A stretch of 38,193 bases of DNA from Gammaproteobacteria bacterium (GTDB lineage: Bacteria; Pseudomonadota; Gammaproteobacteria; Steroidobacterales; Steroidobacteraceae): assembly GCA_025357915.1 (NCBI GenBank), contig JANYLH010000009.1:1-38193 (forward strand), given 5' to 3'. Under the pieces are notes generated by a model that worked only from the letters and a program-made list of their open reading frames with translations, was not told the origin of the DNA and did not search any database. Shown here one piece after another: positions 25,608 through 33,743 of the stretch. Numbering within the stretch: the first letter of the stretch is position 1; each line of letters opens with the position of its first letter. The translations under genes and the position numbers were made by a program.

Positions 25608-27284
25608 GTGGGTCTGCACGCCGTTACCCTGGCTGCGGCCGTAAGCCTGGCGGCCTGCGGCGGCGGAGGCGGCAGCGCTGTGGGTGGCCCGCCGCCGCCA
25701 CCGGTGACGATGACCGACGTCGAGGCCGCGCGCTTTCTGCAGCAGGCGCAGTTCGCCGCGACCGACGCCGATATCGCTTCGCTCAAGACGCAGGGCTTCG
25801 CCACCTGGTTGAACAACCAATACGGCTCTATGCCCGGCCAGAGTGGTGTCGCCTGGCTCACGGCGCGCGGCCACAATTCCATCACCGCAGAGCAGCGTTA
25901 CTTCTGGCAGCAGTTTGGCGATTTCATGATCTGGAATCAGCTGCTGACCGGGCCCGACCAGATGCGCAAGCGCGTGGCGCTGGCGCTGTCCGAGTATTTC
26001 GTAGTGTCGCTGACACCGATCGACGGCTTCTATCCGCCGTACATGATTGCCGCGTACTGGGACCTGCTCACCGGCAATGCCTTCGGCAATTTTCGCACGC
26101 TGCTCGAAAAGATCACGCTCAACGCGGCGATGGGCTTCTATCTCAATACCCGTGGCAACCTGAAGGAAGATGCGGCCAGTGGTCGCCAGCCTGATGAAAA
26201 CTATGCGCGCGAGGTGATGCAGCTGTTCACGATCGGGCTCTATGAGCTGAACGTGGATGGCACGCCGAAAGTCGGTACCGATGGCAAGCCGATCGAAACC
26301 TATGTGCAGGACGACGTGTCGAATCTGGCGCGCGTGTTTACGGGTTACGACTACGACTATTCGCGCGTGACCTTCACCGACGTGGCCTGGGTCAACTACG
26401 CTATTCCCAGCACGGAGTTCGCGACCGATCCGATGCGGCTCAACCCCGCCGCTCATTCCAGTCTGGCGGCCACATTCCTTGGGACCACGATCGGCGCCAA
26501 TACCGGCGGTGCCGAGGCGCTGCGCATGGCACTCGATGCGCTGTTCAATCACCCGAATGTGGGGCCGTTTTTCGGGCGGCAGATGATCCAGCGCCTGGTG
26601 ACCAGCAACCCTTCGCCTGCCTACGTGCAGCGCGTTGCCAGCGCGTTCAACAACGACGGCAGTGGTGTGCGTGGCAATCTGCGCGCCGTATGGAGCGCGA
26701 TACTGACCGATCCCGAGGCGCGCGCCGCGCCCAGCGCGACTGCGCCGCTGGCAGGGAAACTGCGCGAACCGATGGTGCGGCTGGTGCAATGGGCGCGCAC
26801 AGTGGGTATGCGCTCCAGCACCGGCGCGTTTGAGATCTACGATCTGTCATCGAGCGACAACGGGCTGGGCCAGAGCGCCTTGCGCTCACCGTCGGTATTC
26901 AATTTTTTCCGTCCCGGCTATGTGCCACCGAATACCGCGCTGGCGGCCAATGGCAAGGAAGCACCCGAGTTCCAGCTGCTCAACGAGACCACCACCGCGG
27001 GCTATATCAATTTCCTGGAGTGGATAATCCGCTGGGGCTACAGCGACGTGCAGCCCAGTTACGCGACGCTGCTGCCGATTGCCCACGACGTACCCGCGGT
27101 GATCACCTGGCTCAATCTGCGCTTGTGTGCCAATCAGCTCTCGACCAATTCGATAGTCACGATGCAGGGTGCACTGGCGCCGCTTGGCGTCACCGCTGCC
27201 AGCAGCGACGACGCCAAGCTCTATCTGCTGGCCTCCGCCTGCCTGATGATCCTCAGTTGCCCTGAATACCTGGTGCAGAAGTAA
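25608..27284 (+). CDS. DUF1800-family lipoprotein
   Basis: A 558-aa protein with the lipobox SLAAC near residue 17, then a Gly and Pro linker (GGGGGS, GGPPPPP). The DUF1800 domain starts with VEAARFLQQAQFAATDADIASL and contains the conserved DENYAREVMQLFTIGLYEL, ARVFTGYDYD and LRSPSVFNFFRPGY stretches. The family is of unknown function and is nearly always encoded with a DUF1501 protein, as here (2 bases apart). GTG 25608 is the only start in the frame before the lipobox. Location is inferred to be envelope or secreted. Confidence 0.87.
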   Translation: MGLHAVTLAAAVSLAACGGGGGSAVGGPPPPPVTMTDVEAARFLQQAQFAATDADIASLKTQGFATWLNNQYGSMPGQSGVAWLTARGHNSITAEQRYFWQQFGDFMIWNQLLTGPDQMRKRVALALSEYFVVSLTPIDGFYPPYMIAAYWDLLTGNAFGNFRTLLEKITLNAAMGFYLNTRGNLKEDAASGRQPDENYAREVMQLFTIGLYELNVDGTPKVGTDGKPIETYVQDDVSNLARVFTGYDYDYSRVTFTDVAWVNYAIPSTEFATDPMRLNPAAHSSLAATFLGTTIGANTGGAEALRMALDALFNHPNVGPFFGRQMIQRLVTSNPSPAYVQRVASAFNNDGSGVRGNLRAVWSAILTDPEARAAPSATAPLAGKLREPMVRLVQWARTVGMRSSTGAFEIYDLSSSDNGLGQSALRSPSVFNFFRPGYVPPNTALAANGKEAPEFQLLNETTTAGYINFLEWIIRWGYSDVQPSYATLLPIAHDVPAVITWLNLRLCANQLSTNSIVTMQGALAPLGVTAASSDDAKLYLLASACLMILSCPEYLVQK

Positions 27285-27286
27285 TC

Positions 27287-28705
27287 ATGACAGCGCGCGC
27301 AGCGAATCTGTGGACCCGACGGCTGCTGCTGCAACGTGCTGTGCAGCTGGGAGCGATGGGTGCTGCCTGGCCGCTGGCAGTCAATCTGGCTGCGATCGGT
27401 GAAGCCGCGGCCTTCGATGCCACGGATTACAAAGCGTTGGTGTGCGTGTTCCTCTACGGCGGCAACGATTACGCCAACACGGTCATCCCCTATGACCTCC
27501 CCAACTACGATCTTTACAGTGCGATCCGCGGCGGTGGCGCCGGACGCACGCGCGGCGGCATTGCCTACGGGCACGACGAACTGACCGCCACCGCGCTGAC
27601 GCCGCCGGGCGGCAACAGCCTGACCGATGGCCTGCAGTACGCGCTGACACCCGAACTCGGCGGTTTCAAGACACTGTTCGACGTCGGCAAGCTCGCCGTG
27701 CAGCTCAACGTTGGCCCACTGATCGTGCCGGTGACCCGGGCGCAGTACGAAGGCTCGAATCGCACGCTCTATCCACTGCCGCCGAAACTGTTTTCGCACA
27801 ATGACCAGCAATCGATCTGGCAGGCGCTGGGGAGCGAAGGTTCGACGGTGGGTTGGGGAGGACGGATCGGCGATCTGGCGATGTCGGGCAATGGCAATGC
27901 CTTGCTCACCTGCATCTCGGCTGCTGGCAACGCAGTGTTCGTTGCCGGCCGTAATGCACTCCAGTACCAGATCAGCCCGGATGGTGCTATCAGGATCAAC
28001 GCGCTGCAGGCCTCGCCTTATGGGTTGGACAGCGTCCGCGATGCACTGGCTGCGCTGATTACGCGGACCAGTGCGCAGTCGCTCGAAGACGAGTATGCCG
28101 TGGTCACGCGCCGCTCGATCCAGCTGGAGGGGGGCGTGAATGCCGCGCTGGCCGGCGTCAATCTCAATACCGTTTTTGACTCGAACAATCCACTTGCCGC
28201 CCAGATGAGAATCGTGGCGCGGCTGATCGGTGCCCGCGCTGCGCTGGGCGTCAAGCGACAGGTGTTCTTCGTGTCAATCGGCGGCTTCGACAATCACGAT
28301 TTCCTGATGCAGAACCACCCGGGGTTGATGACCCAGGTCAACGACGCGATGAGCACTTTTTACCAGGCGACCGTGGAGCTGGGCGTGGTCAACAGCGTTA
28401 CGGCGTTCACAGCTTCGGATTTCGGGCGCACGCTGAGTTCCAATTCCGATGGCTCCGATCATGGCTGGGGCAGTCATCATTTCGTCGTCGGCGGAGCGGT
28501 AAACGGTGGCCGCTTTTACGGCACGGCACCGCATGTCTCAGTCGACACCGACGATCAGGTGGGTCAGGGGCGGTTGTTACCGAGCACCTCGGTCGACCAG
28601 TTTGCGGCTACCCTCGCTGGCTGGTTCGGAGTCAGCGCCGGCGAACTGCCTGGCGTGCTGCCGAATATCGGCAACTTTGCGAGCGGCAATCCGGCGTTCC
28701 TGTAG
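27287..28705 (+). CDS. DUF1501-family secreted protein
   Basis: A 472-aa protein with a twin-arginine-like leader (TRRLLLQRAVQLGAMGAAWPLA). The DUF1501 body is marked by ALVCVFLYGGNDYANTVIPYD, KLFSHNDQQSIWQ, IGGFDNHDFLM and SNSDGSDHGWGSHHFVVGGAVNGG. The last two resemble the metal-site layout of sulfatase/phosphatase-like folds; the activity is not established. ATG 27287 follows the DUF1800 stop by 2 bases, so the pair is one operon. Confidence 0.87.
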   Translation: MTARAANLWTRRLLLQRAVQLGAMGAAWPLAVNLAAIGEAAAFDATDYKALVCVFLYGGNDYANTVIPYDLPNYDLYSAIRGGGAGRTRGGIAYGHDELTATALTPPGGNSLTDGLQYALTPELGGFKTLFDVGKLAVQLNVGPLIVPVTRAQYEGSNRTLYPLPPKLFSHNDQQSIWQALGSEGSTVGWGGRIGDLAMSGNGNALLTCISAAGNAVFVAGRNALQYQISPDGAIRINALQASPYGLDSVRDALAALITRTSAQSLEDEYAVVTRRSIQLEGGVNAALAGVNLNTVFDSNNPLAAQMRIVARLIGARAALGVKRQVFFVSIGGFDNHDFLMQNHPGLMTQVNDAMSTFYQATVELGVVNSVTAFTASDFGRTLSSNSDGSDHGWGSHHFVVGGAVNGGRFYGTAPHVSVDTDDQVGQGRLLPSTSVDQFAATLAGWFGVSAGELPGVLPNIGNFASGNPAFL

Positions 28706-28758
28706 CCTGCAGCGAAGGGCAAGAAGCAGGCACAGTGACGCTGGACGAAAGAGAGTAC

Positions 28759-29139
28759 ATGTACAACCGGTCGCGAAGGGTCGTCCACCGGGTGTTGCAT
28801 ATTGCCAAGGGTGCAATGTATCTCGCCGTTGTCATTGCGGCGGCCCTCGCCGTGCTGTGGCTGTACCGCAATACAGTACTTTCGCACTACGCCGACCTGC
28901 ATACGGTCGCTGCAAGATTTCGTAGCTGGGCTTCGCGCTTGAGTCCACAAGGTGCAGGCTCTTTTGTGGTGGGAGCCGGATTGGTGCTGTGGTATGCATT
29001 TACAGGCCTGAGTCGTTGGTCGAAATTGACTTGGGACAGGTACCGCCTTCGTAAGGCTGAGGGTGCCAATAGGCGGCGCTGGCAAGCCCACAAGCGGGAT
29101 AAGCCGACCAGTCTCAAAAAGCCAGGTGGTCGAAGCTGA
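28759..29139 (+). CDS. Small membrane protein of unknown function
   Basis: A 126-aa basic protein that I do not recognise. It has a charged N-terminus (YNRSRRVVHRV), a hydrophobic segment GAMYLAVVIAAALAVLWLY, a polar loop, a second segment GSFVVGAGLVLWYAF and a strongly basic C-terminus (RYRLRKAEGANRRRWQAHKRDK). Two helices with both ends probably inside would fit the charge pattern. ATG 28759 has GAGAG upstream; an in-frame GTG at 28735 is possible. It sits between the DUF1501 gene and the cold-shock fusion. Coding status is likely but not certain. Confidence 0.5.
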   Translation: MYNRSRRVVHRVLHIAKGAMYLAVVIAAALAVLWLYRNTVLSHYADLHTVAARFRSWASRLSPQGAGSFVVGAGLVLWYAFTGLSRWSKLTWDRYRLRKAEGANRRRWQAHKRDKPTSLKKPGGRS

Positions 29140-29199
29140 CGGCAGGATTCCTTGGCCGCAACCTTTCGAGCTACGTGATATTGCTATGCTCCGTCCCCA

Positions 29200-29871
29200 A
29201 TGCGATTCAAAGGCACGATTGCGGATTGGAAGGACGCCCGCGGATTCGGCTTCATAATCCCCGCCGAGGGTGGTTCCCGCGTGTTCTGCCATGTGAGCGC
29301 ATTTCGCGATCGCGGGGCTCGGCCCGCGAACGGCCAACGCGTAACTTACGAGATCGGGAGCGATGGCCGAGGTCGTACTCGCGCTCAAAACGTCGGTGAT
29401 TCGCTGACTGCTGCCCCAAGTGCCACCCCAACTGCGGAACCCCCGCCAGCGCCGCCACACTTGGGTCGCGCGATTTTCATTGCGGGCGCTTTTCTGCTGG
29501 CGTTGCCCACACTTGCTGCCACCGGCCATCTGCGAGGGGTGGTGCCTGTCTGGTACCTGGCCATTGGTGTCGTGACCCTTTGTGCCTATGCGCTGGATAA
29601 ATTGGCGGCGGAGCGACGCGGATGGCGGGTTTCAGAAGCACGGCTGCAAATGTTGGCACTCGCTGGCGGATGGCCAATTGCCTGGGTGGCGCAGCAACTG
29701 TTTCGCCACAAGACGCGCAAGCATGAGTTTCGGAAGGTGTTCCGGTTTTGCGTCGCTGCCAACCTGATCGTGCTGGGAGCAGTTATTTGGGTGGGCGGCG
29801 ATCCAATAAACCTGGTCAAGGAGCTAGCCAGCCATTTGCAAAAGCAGGGGTTGCAAGCGGAAGGTATGTGA
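29200..29871 (+). CDS. Cold-shock domain fused to DUF1294 membrane domain
   Basis: The N-terminal 65 residues are a cold-shock OB-fold with the nucleic-acid-binding motifs DARGFGFII and RVFCHVSAF. A Pro/Ala linker (about 68-85) leads to three or four hydrophobic segments ending in the DUF1294 signature: YALDKLAAERRGWRVSE, LALAGGWPIAWVAQQLFRHKTRK. The 223-aa fusion is a known bacterial architecture whose job is unknown; a membrane-tethered RNA- or ssDNA-binding role is plausible. Start ATG 29200 begins exactly at the domain. Confidence 0.85.
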   Translation: MRFKGTIADWKDARGFGFIIPAEGGSRVFCHVSAFRDRGARPANGQRVTYEIGSDGRGRTRAQNVGDSLTAAPSATPTAEPPPAPPHLGRAIFIAGAFLLALPTLAATGHLRGVVPVWYLAIGVVTLCAYALDKLAAERRGWRVSEARLQMLALAGGWPIAWVAQQLFRHKTRKHEFRKVFRFCVAANLIVLGAVIWVGGDPINLVKELASHLQKQGLQAEGM

Positions 29872-29889
29872 ACCGGCGAGCCTGACTGA

Positions 29890-29913
29890 CCAGGGTCCGT
29901 CGTCCAACCCTGG
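29890..29913 (+). terminator. Hairpin downstream of DUF1294 gene
   Basis: CCAGGGT pairs with ACCCTGG over a 10-base loop, starting 19 bases after the stop. No T-run follows, so it is a weak terminator call. Confidence 0.35.
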
Positions 29914-30606
29914 CCAGCGTGAAATGCCGCATCTCATTGAAACAAAATTGATGTTCTGCGAATTGGCATGGTCCGAGCTGAACGCCGGATAACAACCCTG
30001 GCCCACCATGAGAGGCTCGACCCCTCACTCCCACTCCATTGTCTCCGGAACGTATAAGCCGTTGAAGCTACATGCCTTTGAAAGTCACCGCTTCAATTCT
30101 ACCGTCAGAGCCACCGACAAGAAATATTGCCTGCTGGCGAAAGCTGCCAATAGATGGCGAAAGGTTCATCGCGGTCATGGCGGAATCCCTGATGACGCCA
30201 GGGTCTCCCAGTTGCTACTCGGCGAACACCTCCTACAATGCGACCCATACTGCTGAGAGGGTCTTTGCAGAAGCCGCGCCGAGTCGCCTGAAAAACGAAC
30301 CTTGTCCACTGTTCTGATTTGATCGGGTACGACTAACCCCTTTTTCGGCTGGCGCAGGGTCGATGACCATCCCGCAGGGAGTATTGCCTGACAATCGATG
30401 CACGCCGGCTTTTGCCATGTTTGCCGTCATCCCCCCGTAACGCGAAAGCGCGAACCGGGAGCATTCGCAGTGTTACCCTGGCCGGTGCGGGTGTCGAGGG
30501 GGCCTGGCGTTGCGCGCGTGCGCTGGCCACCGCGTCATCGACTGCAGCCGCCCTGCACCGGCCGTGTCCGGCCCGAATTCATGCCCCCTCCTTAACCCCG
30601 GCGCCG
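29914..30606. other. Non-coding interval with possible decayed gene
   Basis: I see no credible intact gene in this stretch. On the minus strand 30069-30215 reads about 48 codons without a stop, ending DGRIEAVTFKGM. It has a protein-like composition and no start, so it could be a gene remnant; the opposite strand is open too, which weakens the case. At 30022-30039 the sequence resembles the reverse complement of a guaA 3' end. The rest, up to the DUF2256 start, shows nothing I can name. Confidence 0.4.
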
Positions 30607-30783
30607 ATGAAACCCAACACGCCGGCCTCGTTCAAGGGCAACAAGCAATCATTGGCAAGCAAGGCCTGCCTCGCCTGCGGCCGCCCGATGACCTGGCGCA
30701 AGCGCTGGGCGCGCACCTGGAACGACGTGAAGTTCTGTTCTGACGCCTGCCGCAAGTCAGGCATAGCGATCCACCGACCATGA
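30607..30783 (+). CDS. DUF2256 zinc-ribbon-like small protein
   Basis: A 58-aa protein with four cysteines in CLACGRPMTWRKRWARTW and VKFCSDACR, the DUF2256 pattern of a small zinc-binding module. ATG 30607 follows a spacer rich in C. The stop overlaps the photolyase start (ATGA), so they are translated together. DUF2256 genes often sit immediately before cryptochrome/photolyase genes in proteobacteria; the function is unknown, perhaps cofactor or cluster assistance. Confidence 0.85.
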   Translation: MKPNTPASFKGNKQSLASKACLACGRPMTWRKRWARTWNDVKFCSDACRKSGIAIHRP

Positions 30784-32330
30784 CCCGACTGCGCACACTC
30801 GTCGTCGTAATGGGCGACCAGCTCAATCCGGATGCCGCGGCCTTCGATGGCTTCGACCCGACGCAGGATGCGGTGTGGATGGCCGAAGCCGACGAGGAGT
30901 CCACCCACGTCTGGTCGAGCAAGCAGCGCATCGCGCTCTTCTTGTCGGCGATGCGTCACTTCGCGCAAGCACTGCGCGCCGCCGGCCGGCCGCTGCACTA
31001 CACGCGACTGGCCGAGCCGGGCAACCGCGGCACCGTGGCGGCCGAACTGCAGGCGTCGTTGGCGACGCTGGCCCCACAGCGGGTGGTGATGACGACACCG
31101 GGCGACTGGCGGGTTTGGCAGTCGCTCAAGGCGGTGGTGGAGGCCGCGGGGCTGACACTGGAGGTCTGCGAAGACCGGCACTTCTATACCACGGTGCGCG
31201 AGTTCTCCGCGCATGCCATGGGGCGCAAGTCGCTGCGGCTGGAGTACTTCTATCGCGAGCTGCGCCAGCGCCATGGCGTGCTGATGCAAGACGGCCAGCC
31301 CATTGGTGGCCAGTGGAACTTCGACACCGACAACCGCGACACCTTTGGTCGCAATGGCCCTGGAACGCTGCCAGCACGCGCCACCTTTGAGCCCGATGAG
31401 ATCACGCGTGAAGTCATCGCGCTGGTCAACGAACGCTTCGCGCAGCACCCGGGCTCGCTCGAGAGCTTCGCCTGGCCCGTCACGCGCGAGCAGGCGCTGC
31501 AGAGCCTGCATCGATTCATCGAACAGCGGCTGCCCCTGTTCGGCCGCTATGAAGACGCGCTGTGGCCAGGCGAGCCCTGGCTGTACCACTCGCAGCTGTC
31601 GGCGGCGCTGAACCTGAAGCTGCTGGGCGCCCGCGAGGTGGTGCAGGCGGCCGAGGCCGCATACCACGCCGGGCACGTACCCTTGCAGAGCGCCGAGGGC
31701 TTCATCCGCCAGATCCTGGGTTGGCGCGAATACGTGCGCGGCATCTACTGGACGCAGATGCCCGGTTACGCCCAACGCAACGCGCTGGACGCGCAGCAGG
31801 ACCTGCCCGCCTGGTACTGGACCGGCCAGACCGACATGGCCTGCCTGCACGACGCCCTCACGCAGACCCTGCAGCATGGCTACGCCCACCACATCCAGCG
31901 CCTGATGGTAACGGGCCTCTACGCGCTGCTGCTGGGCGTGCGGCCGCAACAGGTGCACGAGTGGTATCTGGCGGTCTACGTCGACGCGGTGGAATGGGTG
32001 GAACTGCCCAACACCTTGGGGATGAGCCAGTACGGCGACGGCGGCCTGATGGCGAGCAAGCCCTACGTGGCCACCGGCAAGTACATCCAGCGCATGGGCG
32101 GTCCCTGCGCCAGCTGCCGCTACGACCCGGCACAGCGCGAAGGCGATCGCGCCTGCCCCTACACCACGCTGTACTGGGACTTCCTGATGCGCCATGAGCC
32201 GCTGCTGGCGAAGAACGCGCGCATGGCATTGCAGGTGAAGAACGTGGTGCGACTGAGCGACCCCCAACGCCATGCCGTGCTGCAGCGCGCCGAGGCCATC
32301 CGCCGCGGCGCAGTGGGCACGGCCGCATGA
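30780..32330 (+). CDS. FeS-BCP type (6-4) photolyase / cryptochrome (PhrB/CryB family)
   Basis: A 516-aa flavoprotein of the iron-sulfur bacterial cryptochrome/photolyase group, which repairs (6-4) photoproducts or acts as a blue-light sensor. The N-terminal antenna domain starts LVVVMGDQLNP. The C-terminal FAD domain includes SAEGFIRQILGWREYVRG and GYAHHIQRLMVTG. The four [4Fe-4S] ligands are C355, C443, C446 and C459, whose spacing (88, 3, 13) equals that I recall for Agrobacterium PhrB (C350, C438, C441, C454). It is flanked by ATGA overlaps with DUF2256 and the next gene. Confidence 0.92.
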   Translation: MTRLRTLVVVMGDQLNPDAAAFDGFDPTQDAVWMAEADEESTHVWSSKQRIALFLSAMRHFAQALRAAGRPLHYTRLAEPGNRGTVAAELQASLATLAPQRVVMTTPGDWRVWQSLKAVVEAAGLTLEVCEDRHFYTTVREFSAHAMGRKSLRLEYFYRELRQRHGVLMQDGQPIGGQWNFDTDNRDTFGRNGPGTLPARATFEPDEITREVIALVNERFAQHPGSLESFAWPVTREQALQSLHRFIEQRLPLFGRYEDALWPGEPWLYHSQLSAALNLKLLGAREVVQAAEAAYHAGHVPLQSAEGFIRQILGWREYVRGIYWTQMPGYAQRNALDAQQDLPAWYWTGQTDMACLHDALTQTLQHGYAHHIQRLMVTGLYALLLGVRPQQVHEWYLAVYVDAVEWVELPNTLGMSQYGDGGLMASKPYVATGKYIQRMGGPCASCRYDPAQREGDRACPYTTLYWDFLMRHEPLLAKNARMALQVKNVVRLSDPQRHAVLQRAEAIRRGAVGTAA

Positions 32331-33556
32331 CGCCGCTCGAGCACTTCCCGCCGACGCGCGCAGCGGCGCAAACCCGCATCGCCGCCGTGCGCCCGGCAGA
32401 CTATGCGCGCAGCCGCAACGCCATCGAAGGCGCAGTGACGCGGCTGTCGCCCTACATCACTCACGGCTTCGTCACTCTGCCCGAGGTGCTGGCCGGCGTG
32501 GCGGCGCGGCACCCGCTTGACGTGCAGCACAAGTTCGTCTTCGAGTTGGGTTGGCGCGAATACTTTCATCACGTGTGGCAGCACCGGGGCAGCGGCATCC
32601 TGCAATCGCTGCACGCCGGCCCACTGCCCGAAAGCGCCTATTCGCCAGAACTGCCGGCCGATATCCGCCAGGCGTGTACCGGCGTGCCGGTCATCGATCA
32701 GGCCGTGCGCATGCTGTACGCCACCGGCTACGTGCACAACCACGCCCGCATGTGGCTGGCCAGTTACGTGGTGCATCTGCGCAAGGTGCACTGGCGCGCC
32801 GGCGCCGACTGGCTGGTGGCCCACCTGCTGGACGGCGATCTGGCCAGCAACCACCTGAGCTGGCAATGGGTGGCGGGCACCGGCAGCGACAAGCCCTACC
32901 TTTTCAATGCCGACAACGTGGCCCGCTACGCACCGCCAGCATGGCACAGCGCCGGCAGCGTGCTCGACACATCCTACGAAGCGCTGGACGCGCTGGCGCG
33001 CAGCCCACGGCCCATCCCGGCTACGCCGCAGGGCTACGGCGTCGACGAGCCGGAGTTGTGGTCCGCGCCCCAAGGCGTTAGTGCGGCAGCTTCGCAGGCC
33101 CCCGACGTGGCCGGCCGCGACGTCTGGCTGGTGCACCCCTGGGCGCTGGGCGAGCCGCCGGCCGACCTGCCCGCGGGCTGCCGGAGCGTGGGCTGGTGGC
33201 CAGTGGAACACCACGCGACCTGGCCGTGGAGTGCCGCGCGCTGGGACTTCGTGGGCGCACGCATGGAGGCCATCGCACCGCTGCGTTGGCACGGCAGCGG
33301 GCAGGATCTCGCGCAGGCGCTGGCCGGTGCGCGCTTGGTGCAGACACTGGCCGACCCGCATGTCGGCGCGCTGCTGCCGCGCCCGGTGGTGCAGCGCGCA
33401 CCGCTGCGCCTGTTTGCCGAGGTGGACCGCCCGTGCGCGTCGTTCTCGACCTGGTGGCACCGCAGCAGCCGCGGCGGGAAGCGGCTCGCCGATCTGCCGG
33501 GCCTGGCAGCGCTGGCCGCGCCCGATGCACCCGGGCTGCCGTTCGAAGCGGCCTGA
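32327..33556 (+). CDS. Photolyase-like FAD-domain protein lacking N-terminal antenna domain
   Basis: A 409-aa protein whose first 220 residues are the helical FAD-binding half of a photolyase: LSPYITHGFVTLPEVL, ELGWREYFHHVWQ, IDQAVRMLYATGYVHNHARMWLASYV and GDLASNHLSWQWVAGTGSDKPYLFNADN. There is no N-terminal alpha/beta antenna domain before it. The C-terminal 180 residues look alpha/beta (DVWLVHPWALG, then WPWSAARWDFVGARMEAI and QDLAQALAGARLVQ) and could be an antenna-like domain moved to the C-terminus. Start ATG overlaps the previous stop by 4 bases. Its role in repair or sensing is unknown; it likely works with the FeS photolyase. Confidence 0.83.
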   Translation: MTPLEHFPPTRAAAQTRIAAVRPADYARSRNAIEGAVTRLSPYITHGFVTLPEVLAGVAARHPLDVQHKFVFELGWREYFHHVWQHRGSGILQSLHAGPLPESAYSPELPADIRQACTGVPVIDQAVRMLYATGYVHNHARMWLASYVVHLRKVHWRAGADWLVAHLLDGDLASNHLSWQWVAGTGSDKPYLFNADNVARYAPPAWHSAGSVLDTSYEALDALARSPRPIPATPQGYGVDEPELWSAPQGVSAAASQAPDVAGRDVWLVHPWALGEPPADLPAGCRSVGWWPVEHHATWPWSAARWDFVGARMEAIAPLRWHGSGQDLAQALAGARLVQTLADPHVGALLPRPVVQRAPLRLFAEVDRPCASFSTWWHRSSRGGKRLADLPGLAALAAPDAPGLPFEAA

Positions 33557-33743
33557 AGAGACATCAGACCTGATTCTCGAATGCGGACAAACGGAGGTTG
33601 GCCTGCATCATCGCGAAGCATCTGTTCCAACAGCACAACATGGGATTTCTGTCGTCGATGATCAAGATGCCGGTGTTCCAGATTTCGGATATTTCAAGCA
33701 CTATGCTTCCCCAATAGAATCGACTGACCAATTTTCCGCCGCA

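Noticed and set aside
29028-29528. Minus-strand frames overlapping the small membrane protein and cold-shock fusion
   Set aside because: They run against the cold-shock and DUF1294 motifs and match nothing recognisable.
30579-32273. 564-codon minus-strand frame across the photolyase
   Set aside because: Antisense shadow; the plus strand has the FeS ligands at exact family spacing and ATGA couplings.
33557-33743. Short open frame between the photolyase-like gene and the kinase
   Set aside because: Fewer than 45 codons, no ribosome site and no recognisable family; left as intergenic.
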